DNA of 64,000 bases from Cacajao melanocephalus (Eukaryota; Chordata; Mammalia; Primates; Pitheciidae): the NCBI GenBank assembly GCA_963573385.1, contig CAUYLG010022184.1, positions 23,447-87,446 on the forward strand. The letters are read 5' to 3'. Shown piece after piece: positions 26,506 to 38,179 of this stretch (position 1 is its first letter; every line of letters begins with the position of its first letter). The notes below the pieces were generated by a model. It did not search any database. It saw only the letters and a list, made by a program, of their open reading frames with translations, and had not been told where the DNA came from. Both the position numbers and the translations under genes were made by a program.

Positions 26506-26893
26506 AGTTTTGGATCTGTGTCCCCACCCAAATCCCATGTGGAATTGTAATCCCTAGTGCTAGAGGTGGGGCGTGGTGGGAGGTGTTTGGATCATGGGGA
26601 CTTGGTGAGTGAGTTCTCATGAGAGCTGGTGGTTTAAGTATGTGTGGCACCTCGCCTCTGCTTGGTGAGTGAGCTCTCATGCGACCTGGTGGTTTAAGCG
26701 TGTGTGGCACCTCGCCTCTGCTTGGTGAGTGAGCTCTCACAAGACCTGTTGGTTTAAGCCTGTGTGGCGCCTCGCCTCTGCTTGGTGAGTGAGCTCTCAC
26801 GGGACCTGGTGGTTTAAGCCTGTGTGGCACCTCGCCTCTCCTTTTCTTGTTCTTTCACCACGTGACTTGTCTACTCCCCCTTTGCCTTCCACC
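26506..26893 (+). mobile_element. MST-type ERVL-MaLR LTR, 3'-truncated, with internal VNTR
   Basis: GGATCTGTGTCCCCACCCAAATC is the conserved start of MST/THE1 LTRs, followed by GGGAGGTGTTTGGATCATGG and GTGAGTTCTCATGAGAGCTGG. The right side CCCCCTTTGCCTTCCACCG fits the same family, and the 3' end with the polyadenylation site is missing. A segment that is normally single copy is present as four 60-bp copies (26601-26840). This is a relic of a long-extinct retrovirus-like element with no coding part. Confidence 0.82.
26601..26840 (+). repeat. 60-bp minisatellite, four copies
   Basis: Copies start at 26601, 26661, 26721 and 26781, each exactly 60 bp, beginning CTTGGTGAGTGAG. Neighbouring copies differ at about 3-6 positions. 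As 60 is divisible by 3, the minus strand is open across all copies and gives a 108-codon frame (26504-26830) with a 20-residue period; this is an effect of the repeat. Confidence 0.98.
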
Positions 26894-27905
26894 GATCTTA
26901 GGTTTGGGATTTGGGTGAGTGACCATTTCTCCATCAACTGGCTCTCACCAGGGCTCTATCAGGTTGATATTTTGAGGTGCAAATATAAAAAATTATGCTG
27001 TTGGATTGCTGCGTGTCAACTCACTAATGCCAGTTTTCTTCCATCAGTTGTGAACATGCCCCCATCCTCTGATAATTAAATACATCCTCTCATGTAGGTG
27101 TCCCCTTTTAAGTGAGAAAACCCATTTTAAGTGGAAGGTTTTCTACCTGCATCCTGTACCTTCATTGAATAGCAACCAAAGCATTCCTCAGGGATAATGA
27201 AACCTCAACAAATATTTATTTATCAAGGTTTTCACAAAAGACTTACATTTTGGGCCCTTTTGGGAACAGGAGATGGGTATGCACATTGCAAATGATAAAT
27301 CATTCATAAGTCCTTGATTCATTTTCTGCACTTTATAGCAAATAGTACATTACATTGGAAGTTAATTTAGCTGTAGGAATCTGAGTGCAGATTCCAGTGA
27401 ATCAACTGAGCCAAAATTAAAACATTCACAGCCATTTAAATCATTAGATGTAATCCGGCATCTCCTGAAACTCTTTCTCTCTCAATGATTTCAGCTCAGT
27501 ATACACGATGCTCTTTTCTCTTAAGATTCCATTCTCACAGGACCTGTTCCTAGACACATTCTTCAGGAATTTACAGATATAAATTCAAAACATTTTTAAT
27601 TTTTAAAGTATGTATCAATTTGCATGGAACACTGTAGGCAGAGGCATCTGGAGGGATTCAGGAAATGTGGGACCTTCTCCCAAGGCATGTAGAGGAATCT
27701 GAGAGACAGCCGAGCTGTAGGGCAGCATCTAGAATGTAATGTGGGTGCTATAGACTGGCTATTTGATTTATTTTTAAGATAAGAAATGCAGGCTAATTGG
27801 GCTGAAAAGAAACACATTTGGCTTCTGGTGAAACATATCATACATCAAAATCAGTCTCCCAGAAGCACATGCACCCCTCGAACCTAAAACAAAAGTCACT
27901 ACATA
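26894..27905. other. Unassigned non-coding sequence
   Basis: No feature recognised. Confidence 0.4.
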
Positions 27906-27914
27906 GATACTTTA

Positions 27915-28160
27915 AAATATATATTATATATACTTATTACTATATGAATATTATAGTGTACTGTTATATATTCTATGCTTATTACTGTTTATTAGTAATA
28001 TATATACTTATAACTAATATACTATGTATACCTATAGTATACTTATATACTATATTAATATATAAGTACTAATATGTAAGTACTATATTAATGCATAAGC
28101 TTATTAGTACTTATATATTAATATAGTACTTATTACTCTATGTATACCTGTATATAGTAA
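27915..28160. repeat. AT-rich tract with a perfect inverted repeat
   Basis: Almost only A and T with TATA/ATAT motifs. A 27-bp perfect inverted repeat is present: 28048-28074 and 28102-28128, with a 27-bp spacer. The words CTATGTATACCT recur directly near 28022 and 28139. Confidence 0.85.
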
Positions 28161-29559
28161 TCATAGGAGCTTGAAGTTGAAGCCACAGTTAATTTGTTTT
28201 CCCTGCTGCATTATATTTTATTACGTACACATACCAGAAAATGTCTTCCATTCTTGAGTTGATAAAAATTGGATAATTAAAAACACAACACAGTAGAAGC
28301 CTCCAAGAGCAGTTTGTTTTGTTTGTATGTTTTTTCCTCCAAAGGAGTGTGGGCATAGTGATCTGTTGCTAGGTGGGTTCCATCATGGACAATTTCAACT
28401 GCACTCTCAGTCCCAAGGTGTATGAGGTGTGACTGTGTCAGGCGGGCCAACAGTCAGGTTTCAGGAGGGCACAGGATGATTGGGAAGAGTGGTGGTGCAG
28501 GTAGGATGGGGGGAGTTTGCGGCTGAGTGGGGATTAGGACAGTAGAGATGCTTGAAGACCAGAGGGGTTACTTTATGTAATTACCCCATGGATTTCACCC
28601 ACTTCAAAAAGACCAGCCTGTAATATAGAAAGATCTACTGTGCTGAAATCAACTTCATTTTGGCATAATACATTTATGTTGCAGTCACACTGGGTTTTGT
28701 GTGTTAATCTCTGAGGTGCAGGGAAAGATTAAATCTTCCCATAGGATGAAACAGCTGCAAGTGTCTTTATAACGCTATATGAAACACACATATTGTCTTA
28801 CATCTTCATTTACAACCACGGATCTCTGTGAGCTAATGTTTATTTATTTTTCTGCCCAAGAATGAGGAGCATGTTATTTAGAAATATGGGCACAAAAAAC
28901 AGTAGTAACTACCTAGAAGTGAAGGTACTTTCCTCTATAAGAGAAATACATGTCTGGGGAAAATGGAGAGGGGTGTGTGGATGAGTGGAAAAGATGCAGA
29001 CTTTGTGATCATGTGACTTCACGTACACTTTACTTTAAAATATGTACATGTATAAAATGTATATAAAATAAATGAAATGAAATAAAGTAAGAGCAAGCAA
29101 GAGAGAAACAGAGAAGTATGCTCTGCTTATAACGTTTATAAAATGAGTAATTATGGGCACATGGAAGACAGGTCATATGTCGGCTCAGAAATAGCTGCTG
29201 GTGACATAAACATAAACTTGTCAGTGGGTTCCTGACCTTAAGGAAATTAACATTTAAGGAAACAAAAGCAAACATTTATGCTTCCATCTACATTGTCATA
29301 GCTTGTATTATTCTCACATTAAAGTCAAAGAAAAATCACTGAATAAACTGCACAAAAGCTTGAGCTGCTTGACGTCATTGGAAAGCAATCAATGCTGATA
29401 GGAACTGAGGAGAAACCACTCTGAAGAAAAGGAAATTACAGAGTACTAAGCCTGAAATTCTGCACGGAATTTCCTCTCTGACACGTGTTAAATTCCAAAC
29501 TGGTAAGGGGTGAGTAACCTCGAAATCAAAAGAAAATAGCTTCTAAGAAGCTAAACCCT
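28161..29559. other. Unassigned non-coding sequence
   Basis: No feature recognised. A G-rich patch lies at 28430-28530. Confidence 0.4.
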
Positions 29560-30228
29560 AAGCTGAGCTGAACAGACAAACACTCTGGTAAGTATCACAG
29601 GTTTCCTATAGGAAAATCTTAAAGAGCCTCACTTCAAGAGTAGAGTGACATTAAAAATGAACAAACTATCACAAAGCCACTTCAGTCTCTGCTTGCATCA
29701 AAGTGAGCTTTTGTCATTGTAACTATGGGCCAGAAAAAAATGAAGTCTGATCTGGAAAGAGATAACAAGACAGATCATTTACTGTTTTTAATGCCTAATG
29801 TGCCATCTTCAATAAAAATCACTTAATGCCTCAGAAGCAGACATGTAAGTAAACCAGATACTAGTTATCAGTTTCAAATTCTAAACTAGGATCAATATGT
29901 TTAATAAATTAGATAATAAGATAAAAAATTTACCAGAGAACTAGAATCTATAAGATAGAAAGCATAGATACACAATTAACTGTTATTAAATTTATTAATC
30001 CAGTAGAAGTGCTTGCTAAGACATTAGAAATAGTAGAAGGGAGTACTAGTAAACTGGAATATATATCAGGGGAAAGTCTTTAGGACAAATCATAAAATCA
30101 AGAAAGAATGAGGAAAATGAAAATAAAGGTTTACAAGATATATATGGCCCTTGGTGAAAAGGTATAACATACATGTAATTTTGATTCCCAAAATGATAAG
30201 GAAGACAAGGGCAGAAAGAAAGGGTGAA

Positions 30229-30317
<89 letters not shown>

Positions 30318-31350
30318 TAAATCTATATCTATATCTATATCTATATCTATATCTATAGAGAGATATAAATCTATATCTATATATAAATCTATATAGATAG
30401 ATATAGATATTTATTCTCTCTGTCTCTCTATATAGATATAGATATCTATCTATATATAGATCTATCTATCTATCTATATATATAGAGAGAGATATAAATC
30501 TACATCTATATATAAATCTATATAGATAGATATAGATATTTATTCTCTCTGTCTCTATATATAGATAGAGATATCTATCTATCTATCTATATAGTCTCTC
30601 TAAACCTATCTATCTACATCTAGATCTATCTATATCTAGATCTATCTAACTATATCTAGATCTATCTATATCTAGATCTATCTATCTATATCTATCTATC
30701 TAGATCTATCTATATCTATCTAGATCTATCTATATCTAGATCTATAGATACATCTATGTATAGATCTATAGATAGATGTATCTATGTATCTAGCTATGTA
30801 TAGATCTATAGATAGATCTATCTATCTATAGATCTATAGATATCTATATATAGAGAGATAGATTTAGAGAGAGAGAGAGAATTAATAGGACAAAAGCAAT
30901 ATTTTAAGAAAGGGAGTGCCTTGTCCAAACCTGATGAAAAGGTCAAATTAAAGATTCAAGAAGCCATTTCACCCCAAGTTGGATAAATATTACAGAAAAC
31001 ACTCCTTGAGACATAATAATTACATTCTATACAGCAAAGACAGAGGAAAAACAACAGCTTAAAATCATCCACAGATGTAATCACTAAAATCATCCTGAAA
31101 TACTAGCACAGATTATTTTTAAGCAACAAACACATAAATGATGGGAATCTACAGAAAATGGAATAACATTTATATTGATGATGATGATGGTGATGAGGGC
31201 CAAATAAAGATATTTGCCGTCAAATATAATACAATCTGCAAGAATTAATCAGCTATAGACCTGAACTAGCAAACATAGCAAAGTGAGTTCCTTAGCAGAA
31301 GTAGAAGAATTCCAGAGTCTTGGCTGTTCAAGAAATAAAAAGTCAGGAAG
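29560..31350 (+). mobile_element. Old L1/HAL1-like ORF1-region fragment, split by a microsatellite
   Basis: Left part: GAGCCTCACTTCAAGAGTAGAG, GCCACTTCAGTCTCTGC, GAATATATATCAGGGGAAAG, AAAAGGTATAACATACATGTAATTTTG follow the 5' and ORF1 side of HAL1/L1M-type elements. After the microsatellite, AAAGATTCAAGAAGCC and GATAAATATTACAG match the next part of the same region. The microsatellite probably grew from the A/G-rich codons between them. No open frame survives; the family name is from memory. Confidence 0.55.
30229..30885. repeat. Compound microsatellite (TC)n(TA)n(GA)n(ATCTAT)n
   Basis: About 650 bp: (TC)n from 30232, (TA)n from 30272, (GA)n to 30317, then mixed CTATAT, CTAT, ATAG, TAGATC units to about 30880, ending (GA)n. 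A block of about 80 bp starting at 30361 recurs at 30490, so a 129-bp step has been duplicated. The start (TC)n(TA)n(GA)n is a self-complementary hairpin-former. Confidence 0.95.
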
Positions 31351-31961
31351 GATAACATGTGGCTAATACTAAGTACATATCAATTATTTAAAATTAAAAT
31401 AACACTCTTGCTAATGGTATTTTTCTTTCCCTCTGTCACTGCGGAAGGGGAGGTGAGACTGGCCCTCATGGAAGCCATTGTCCTGTATTCTTCACCACAG
31501 ACGACTCTCATTCTTCATGAATGTGCTTCCAACGAGTACCCTCAGGATCATCACATATCTGTTCTTTCTTGTTAAACCAAACTTGCGGAAATACTTGAAG
31601 GAGATACAGACTTGAGGAATCACAATGAAACCCTAAACACACAAATCCCTCCAGCTTGCATTCCAGGCTCCACTCCCTGCTTTTCCTACTCTGAGGGATG
31701 AAATTTCACTCTTGAGACAAAGCTTCTGCTCCAATCTCATATTGATTAATTTCTTTATTTCTAGTCCCTGAGCTCCTTCAGCACCGAAATGAGACAATAT
31801 TCACGAACCATTCCTTTATCCCAAGTGTCTTGCTTTCTTGACATTGTCTCTCAGCAGATTGAGAGGCATAGACCGAAATAAATGTCTCAAACTAGAATGT
31901 GTGTAATTAATGGTCTCTCCACTCAATCCTTTCTTTTGTGATTCCCATTAAATGTTGTCTT
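31351..31961. other. Unassigned non-coding sequence
   Basis: No feature recognised between the old L1/HAL1 fragment and the Alu. Confidence 0.4.
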
Positions 31962-31975
31962 AAGATGTCTTTGTA

Positions 31976-32283
31976 GGCTGGGTGTGGTGGCTCACACCTG
32001 TAATCCTAGCACTTTGGGAAGCCGAGGTGGGTAGATCATCTGAGGTCAGGAGTTCTAGACCAGCCTGACCAACATGGAGAAACCCCGTTTCTACTAAAAA
32101 TACAAAAAATTAGCTGAGCGTGGTGGCACATGACTGTAATTGCAACTACTCGGGAGGCTTGAGGTAGGAGAATCGCTTGAACCCGGGAGGTGGGGGTTGC
32201 GGTGAGCCAAGATCACGTAACTGCACTGCAGTCTGGGCAATAAGAGTGAGACTCCGTCTAATAAAAATCAATCAATAAATAAA
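31976..32283 (+). mobile_element. Alu element, full length
   Basis: GGCTGGGTGTGGTGGCTCAC, GTAATCCTAGCACTTTGGGA, GACCAGCCTGACCAACATGG, CTACTAAAAATACAAAAAATTAGC and GAATCGCTTGAACCCGGGAGG are all present, ending in an A-rich AATCAATCAATAAAT tail. The duplication AAGATRTCTTTGTA flanks it (31962-31975 and 32284-32297, one mismatch). Diagnostic words look AluS-type. RNA polymerase III promoter boxes are decayed. Confidence 0.98.
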
Positions 32284-32297
32284 AAGATATCTTTGTA

Positions 32298-32579
32298 TAT
32301 GCCAAATAGTTAATTATGGTAGCTTGACTCCTGGTTCTGGACACAATGGACTAAACATATTCTACTCCATTCAGATGACTACTGTTAAAAAAATCTCAGA
32401 CATATAAAAACTATATCAGAAAACTCTTAAATATAGAGAAAAGAAGTAAGATTGTCTAAAGAGACGTAGTGGTGACTTCCTTTTTCCCCCTGCAGAAATG
32501 CGCAGTCTGGAGAAGCCCTTAGCCTGGAAATAATGATGGAGATTTTACAAAATGCCTAAGAAAACTCATTCCGTGTAGC
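32298..32579. other. Unassigned non-coding sequence
   Basis: No feature recognised. Confidence 0.4.
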
Positions 32580-33050
32580 CAGAGGTGCCTGAAAGGGGCG
32601 GCCCAGCAGGTCAGAATTCTGGGACCACACTCTTGAGGGAATGTGTTCTCTTTCTGGGTCCACAAGGGGGCGTAGTTTTAAGAGCAAGAACTTCCCAGGG
32701 CCATGCCCCCCTCCCATCTCTCTCCATCCGGGAGATTTAATGGTTTATGTTTAAATTTCTCTGCTGCAGGGAAGAATCAAAAGTCAATCACTCCAGCGAA
32801 AGTTCTAAGGAACTCTTTTCATTGGGGGTGGGGGTGCTTGGAGAAGGAGGGAATTCCTCCCAGGTTAAAAGTCCTTGTCCCCACACCTGCTGGATTTCCC
32901 CTCTGGAGTCCCCTTCCACACTCTTCGTGGAAGTTTTCTCTCTTCGCCTTTTTCTCTTTCTCCACCTAAATAAAATCACTTTCTGGAAACTCTGTTTGGG
33001 GTCTGGTATTTTACTGTACAAGTGCACCTGCTATGGTCCACTCTCTCATT
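32580..33050 (+). mobile_element. Probable endogenous retrovirus LTR, family unassigned
   Basis: The 3' part is LTR-like: a pyrimidine-rich TTTTTCTCTTTCTCCACC run leads into AATAAA at 32969-32974, then CTGGAAACTCTGTTTGGGGTCTGG. The GC-rich 5' part (GGGGGCGTAGTTTTAAGAGC, CCATCTCTCTCCATCCGGG) fits an ERV1 LTR. I cannot see clean TG...CA edges or duplications, so the boundaries are guesses. Three short overlapping frames fall here and have no meaning. Confidence 0.4.
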
Positions 33051-33474
33051 CTTGAGAGAGCAGGAGACCAAGAGCTTTGGAGAAACGTCCTCTCAGGGGA
33101 ACTGAGGGCTCCCCTGAACCTTAACACTCTCCCAGCCCTGCTGAACACCATGTGATGGCATTCGTGTCCTCTGGCAGTGGGCACTCTGCCTGGCTGGGGT
33201 GTGTGGGGAGGGTAAACAGATGGACCAACTGGACAATGGGATTCTTTCCAGGGCTGTGCAACATCCAAGGCTGCCCCTGAGGGACTCATGTATGGATCTG
33301 ACAAGAACCAGCACAGCCAAAGGTGTGAGAACTGAACCAGAGTGCCCAGTACTGGCCGGATGTCAGAGCGGCCCATGGGAAGTGCACCAGCAGGCTAGAC
33401 AGGTGACGCTACAGAGACTTTGAAAATTGACATTTGAACCACAGTCAGCAAAGTGGCCAGGACACGTGGGCTAG
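33051..33474. other. Unassigned GC-moderate sequence
   Basis: Contains a 121-codon minus-strand frame (33011-33376) overlapping other frames on both strands, with no recognisable domain. It may be interior sequence of the preceding LTR element, but I see no primer-binding site. Confidence 0.35.
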
Positions 33475-33479
33475 ACCTA

Positions 33480-33841
33480 TGTATTAATCCCTTCTCTGCT
33501 GCTATGAAGAAATACCCAAGACTGAGTAATTTATAAAGAAAAGACATTTAATTGACTCACAGTCCCATGTGGCTGGGGAGGCCTCAGGAGACTTACAATC
33601 ATGGTGGAAGGTACCTCTTCACAGGGCCGCAGGAGAGAGAATGAGTGCCAGCAGGGGAAGTGCCAGATGCTTATAAAACCAGCAGATCTTGTGAGAACTC
33701 ACTCACTATCCCAAGAACAGGATGGGGGAACAGCCCCCCTGGTTCAGTTACCTCCCATCAGACCTCTCCCGTGACATGTGGGGATTATGGCAACTACAGT
33801 TCAAGATGAGATTTGGGTGGGGACAGGGTCAAACAATAGCA
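33480..33841 (-). mobile_element. MST/THE1-type ERVL-MaLR LTR, complete
   Basis: In antisense: TGTATTAATCCCTTCTCTGC, CCAAGACTGAGTAATTTATAAAG, GACTCACAGTCCCATGTGGC, TTATAAAACCAGCAGATC, and CAAGATGAGATTTGGGTGGGG near the right end. It is 362 bp with an exact 5-bp duplication ACCTA on both sides (33475-33479 and 33842-33846). The clean duplication shows a complete solo LTR of an extinct, non-infectious element. Confidence 0.95.
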
Positions 33842-33846
33842 ACCTA

Positions 33847-34204
33847 AACAGCATGGCCACCTGCTAAAATAAGGTTTAAGTAGGAAACAGCATCTCAAAA
33901 CACAGGACCCACAATATTCAGGATGTATTAGAAAAGTGTTCATATACCAAGATCAGAATATCTCAACCCTAATGAGTTAAGACAAACAAGACACCAACAA
34001 CAGGATAAACAAATGACTCTAATTATTAGGAAAGGATTTGCTGTCCTCAGGCTGTGCCTGAATGAAATGTGTTCCATTTTACTATGGAGAGAGCATCTGC
34101 ATTTATAAATAACCTCTTGGGCCCTTAATTGGACGTCAGGTAAATGAACTGAGAGGCTCTCAGAAACTGAATCCTAGTTTAAAACATCAGGCCCGTGTAG
34201 ATGC
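33847..34204. other. Unassigned non-coding sequence
   Basis: No feature recognised. Confidence 0.4.
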
Positions 34205-34320
34205 TTTATTCGACAAATATGTCTGAGAGATGCCAATTGACAAGGTTAAATCAGAGTCTCTGCCTTCTAGAAGCTTGTAATCAGTCAGAAGATATGAGGT
34301 GCATTCATAGATGGCCACCA
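34205..34320 (-). mobile_element. Possible L2 LINE 3' fragment
   Basis: TTTATTCGACAAATATGTCTGAG followed by CTCTGCCTTCTAGAAGCTTGTAATCAG matches the antisense L2 3' end pattern (ttcaacaaatatttattgag, ctgccctcatggagcttaca). Confidence 0.5.
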
Positions 34321-34967
34321 TTTAGGTAAACTCTGGATCATGTAAGCCCAATTATATGCCCTTCTGCATGAGTGAGTGGCCAGGGGAATCCATCCTCATC
34401 TCTTCTTACAGAGTGCATTGGATCCAGGCATATACATAATGGATTTTTATATTTGTAATTCAAATGTACACAAACATCTCTCCTCTCTCATAACTCTATA
34501 GCTGTCAAAGGAAAGAAAGTTAGTGAGGAAAATCTGCATCCAGTTATGACAGTACACCTTACCCAAAAATCAGGGCATGGTTATACATTATTGTTTAGGA
34601 AAAACAATAGTTTTTTTTCCTATATAAATAGGTGCATGGTTACTAAAACCGATCTGGATTATGCAGAATTTTTTTAAAGAAGAAAATATATACTTTCAAG
34701 CAAACTCACAGTCAACCTGTTGACATTTTATTCTTGCAGTCTATTTTTTTCTAAGTAATTTTTCTATCCTGTGTTGACATCTCTTAATTAACCAGTCCCC
34801 TGGGAGATATTGTTTGACATTTCACAGAAAATGTCAGAGTGGAGTGAAGTGGAGGCTACTGTATAAGTTTTAATTAACACTGAAAAGGATCCCACAGCAC
34901 CCTCTGCCTCTGTCCACACCTTCACCCACACAGTAAGACAGAATAAAGGCTCAGATTCTGAGATGGT
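34321..34967. other. Unassigned AT-rich sequence
   Basis: No feature recognised. Confidence 0.4.
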
Positions 34968-35343
34968 GATAAGATGGGTTTCCCACCTCCCAAATTCATA
35001 GGTTAAAATCCTAACCACCGAGATGAGATGTTGGTAGTAAGAGGTGGGGTGGGGCTTTGGGAGAAGATGAGGTCATGATGGCAAAGTGGGATTAATGGGT
35101 CTCTTAAAAAGTGGGTCTCTTACAGAAAGACCCCAGAGAGATTCCTCACCCCTTCCACCACATGGAGGACACAGGGAGAAGGTGGCCACTTGGCAGCTAG
35201 AAGAAAGCCTTCATCAGAGCCTGACCCTGCTTGCACCTGATCCCAACCTCTCAGCCTCCGGAACTTGAGAAATAAGTTCCTGTTGTGCACAAGCTGCCCA
35301 GGATATGGTCTTTTGTTACAGCAGCCAAAGGAACTCAGACACT
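34968..35343 (+). mobile_element. MLT1-type ERVL-MaLR LTR
   Basis: Words in order: CCCAAATTCATAGGTTAAAATCC, GAGGTGGGGTGGGGCTTTGGGAG, GGAGGACACAGGGAGAAGGTGGCC, CTCAGCCTCCGGAACTTGAG, then TTACAGCAGCCAAAGGAACTCAGACA at the end. This is the MLT1 pattern. A 12-bp GTGGGTCTCTTA-type segment is locally duplicated near 35095-35120. Confidence 0.85.
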
Positions 35344-36204
35344 CCATCACTGCAACGTCATGTGGATGACACTGTTTCAAAGTTCAGGGCCAACTATATT
35401 CAAAGCTTCTTGGGATTTTCCTAAAGTTTCTGGTTAAAGGGTGTCTCAAGCATTGGTAAGCATAAAGCTGATAAAGCCAGTGTCCCATGAGGGCAGAAAA
35501 TAAAAGGCATGCATTGTGCTTTGTTGCTTTTTTTTGTTTTGTTTTGTTTTTTTGTAAAGAAAGGCAGATTTATCAGAAAAAGTATGAAAATAAGTAGCAA
35601 AAAAGCAACAGGTAGGTCAGCGGAAAGAAGCTGACTGAAAGAAAACACTTACTAGGGATTTTACAGGATGGTGCTTACGCTGTGTGCTAAAGAGGGCTTT
35701 CTGCATTGAGGCCCTGGTTGCAGTGAGCTAACTTGAAAGTGTCTGGTAAGAATTGGGCACAGAAAAATTGTGAGTTATTTGTGCAGGAGGGCTGTGTATC
35801 CTGAACCATGAAGAAAGGCAGACTTACCGCTTACCTGCCTTCTCCTCTTGCTTTCCTCTATCCCACCAGCCTAACTCCTTTTCCCCAATTAGGACTCCAC
35901 AAGCATCTTGAATTCTTTTCTAAAACCATTATTGCTTTGCAGGCTTCTGACGTGTGGTGAGGAAGTGCTTTGGAGCAGTGCTGCTTCCAGAACAGGGTGG
36001 GCCCAGAGGTTCTTAACCAAGGATTCCCCAGTTTCCCACGGGATGCGTGAAACTCCATGCTGTCTTCCTGGTGTCTGCTTGTCCCTCGGAGCCCCTGATG
36101 CTCCAGCTTCCCAGGACATTCAGCTCTGTGGGTCATTTCTCCCCATCTGCCACTGGATCTTTCTCCTGGCTTCTTTGTTAGCTCCCTGGGAACACAGGCA
36201 CAGC
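35344..36204. other. Unassigned non-coding sequence
   Basis: A T-rich TTTTG run lies near 35527-35553. A 148-codon plus-strand frame (35908-36354) crosses into the duplicated block downstream and has no recognisable domain. Confidence 0.45.
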
Positions 36205-36640
36205 CAATTTTCAGAGTACCACATAGTCAGTAAGCATCAGATAATAAATATGTTTCATGTTGTAACTCTTTCTATTGACATCTTTCTTGTTGGTTACGTT
36301 GTATTCTGTCAATGTATCTGCAGGAGACTTTACTTAATTAAAACCTTATTGTAGCCTATTTAAAATTTTCTCAAATATAAATGATGATACTATTAGCATA
36401 TTTGTGCTACACACTTTACATATTATTATTATTTTCCAATACGTGGTTTCTATCAATAAAATTATTGGATCAAATTGCTTTTAAATAATTAGGGCTTCTG
36501 GTATTTTTAAGCACCCTTTTTTTCCTAAAAGAGTTACCAGTTAATCATTCTGACAAAATTGTGCTAATTTTATCCTATCATCACGAGGAATATTAAAATT
36601 TAAACAAATTTCACAGTTTATCAGATAAGAAATGTTTTGC
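36205..36640 (+). repeat. Locally duplicated blocks A1 and B1
   Basis: Block A1 (36205-36420, starts CAATTTTCAGAGTACCACATAG) recurs at 37283-37500. Block B1 (36534-36625, starts TACCAGTTAATC) recurs at 37203-37290. Copies are roughly 85-90 % identical. The A1-B1 segment also resembles a widespread old interspersed repeat (the GGATCAAATTGCTTTT portion), whose family I did not fix. Confidence 0.8.
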
Positions 36641-37165
36641 TTTTAAATATGCATTATGATAGTAAAGACATAGGGGAAAAAATAGCCCTTTGTTGACATG
36701 ATTTGCTTTCTGACATTTCATAAAACTGAACTGGTTTTACTAAATCCAAAATTTATCTGAATTGTGCATATGAGCAAGTTAGAGGAACCAATGGAATAAA
36801 AATTGCTGAAAAAAAATCCACAATTGTAATGAAAATGTGCTTTGTTTGCTGGCTTGTTTTAATATCACAAAGAGCCAAAAGTTTCCCTCTATGTCTGTGA
36901 TTCTTGGTATTAATGGATCAGCACTCTAGGGCTACTGGAAGGAGAATAACTATACTCACATTTAATTTTACATTTCATGTCCACAAAATCAGATTTGTCA
37001 GTCAATTCTCTCTTGAATCTCTACATTGCTTCAAAGGAGTCAAGCTCTGCAGATAAGGGTAGAGGGAGATTTGTTTCAGAGGTAGTTTGCAAAAATGAAG
37101 TAGACAAAATTATATTACATATAATATAGTAATAAAATTTTACTTTCTCCTGATGGCACTTTATG
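36641..37165. other. Unassigned AT-rich sequence
   Basis: No feature recognised; it separates the two sets of duplicated blocks. Confidence 0.4.
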
Positions 37166-37169
37166 TTCT

Positions 37170-37170
<1 letters not shown>

Positions 37171-37202
<32 letters not shown>
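37171..37202 (+). repeat. (TA)n microsatellite
   Basis: About 15 TA units at the left junction of block B2. Confidence 0.95.
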
Positions 37203-37203
<1 letters not shown>

Positions 37204-37725
37204 TGCCAATTAATCCTTTTGGCAAAATTGTGCTAATTTCATTCTATCATCACCAGGAGTATTAAAATTTAAACAAATTTCACAATTTTCAAAGTACCAC
37301 ATAGTAAGCATCAGATAATAAGTATGCTTCATGTTGTAACTCTTTTTTATTGACATCTTTCTTGGTGGTTACACCATGTTCTGTCAATGTAGCTGCAGGA
37401 GCCTTTACTTAATTAAAACTGTATGGCAGCCTATTTGTTTTAAAATTTTCACAAATATAAATGATGATGCCATTAGCATATTTGTGCTAAACACTTTTGT
37501 TTACAGATTGCTATTATATAATAATTTCCTTTTTTCTGGTGCATTTGAGCAGAATTAGCCTTCACTTCCATTTTTAATATTGAATTCTTTATTTTATTTC
37601 CCACTTTCTGATAGCAGCCTGAGCTGCTCTATATTATGCATTAATATACTGCCTTTTAACTACTTCAGACAGAGAGCTGACATTGTTTAGTAAAGCAAGT
37701 AAATAAATATGTTATATATGACTGG
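37203..37725 (+). repeat. Locally duplicated blocks B2, A2 and C1
   Basis: B2 (37203-37290) is joined directly to A2 (37283-37500), unlike at 36.2-36.6 kb where A precedes B. C1 (37527-37725, with TTTTTAATATTGAATTCTT and CTTCAGACAGAGAGCTGACA) recurs at 38627-38818 in the same orientation. Confidence 0.85.
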
Positions 37726-37763
37726 AAAAAATATATATATAAATATATATTATTTTATTATAT

Positions 37764-37767
<4 letters not shown>

Positions 37768-37804
<37 letters not shown>
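37768..37804 (+). repeat. (CA)n microsatellite after an AT-rich run
   Basis: About 16 perfect CA units preceded by TATATTTA and followed by CATACACATG. Confidence 0.97.
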
Positions 37805-37807
<3 letters not shown>

Positions 37808-38179
37808 ATGTGAAGATAGCAAAAAGTGCCATCGGGAGAAAACAAAATTAAAAGTAAAATAAAGGAAATGAGTGCCAGAGAAAGAAATACTTTAGACTCT
37901 TTAGACTATTGGTCACAGTGAAAGGGCAGCTGAAACCTTGGTAATCTCTTTTGTGTCAATTTTGTTTTCTTTTAAGAAGTTCCACAACTAAACTATGCTG
38001 GCTGTTTCTGAGGAACAACACACATTCTAGACGTGGGGGCGACGCTGTCACTATCTGAATTGAATTTAAAAAATCTTAAAGCCCTTTCCTACAGGTTCTG
38101 GCCAAGGCTTTAGATTCTCTTCTATTTGTTTCTTTTGAGACAAGTTTCAGAATTTTGTTGAGACTGCAAATCTAATATG
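37805..38179. other. Unassigned non-coding sequence
   Basis: No feature recognised. Confidence 0.4.

Noticed and set aside
26601..26840. Regular 60-bp units could suggest a CRISPR-like array.
   Set aside because: There are no unique spacers between short repeats; the full 60 bp repeats, inside a MaLR LTR of a vertebrate genome.
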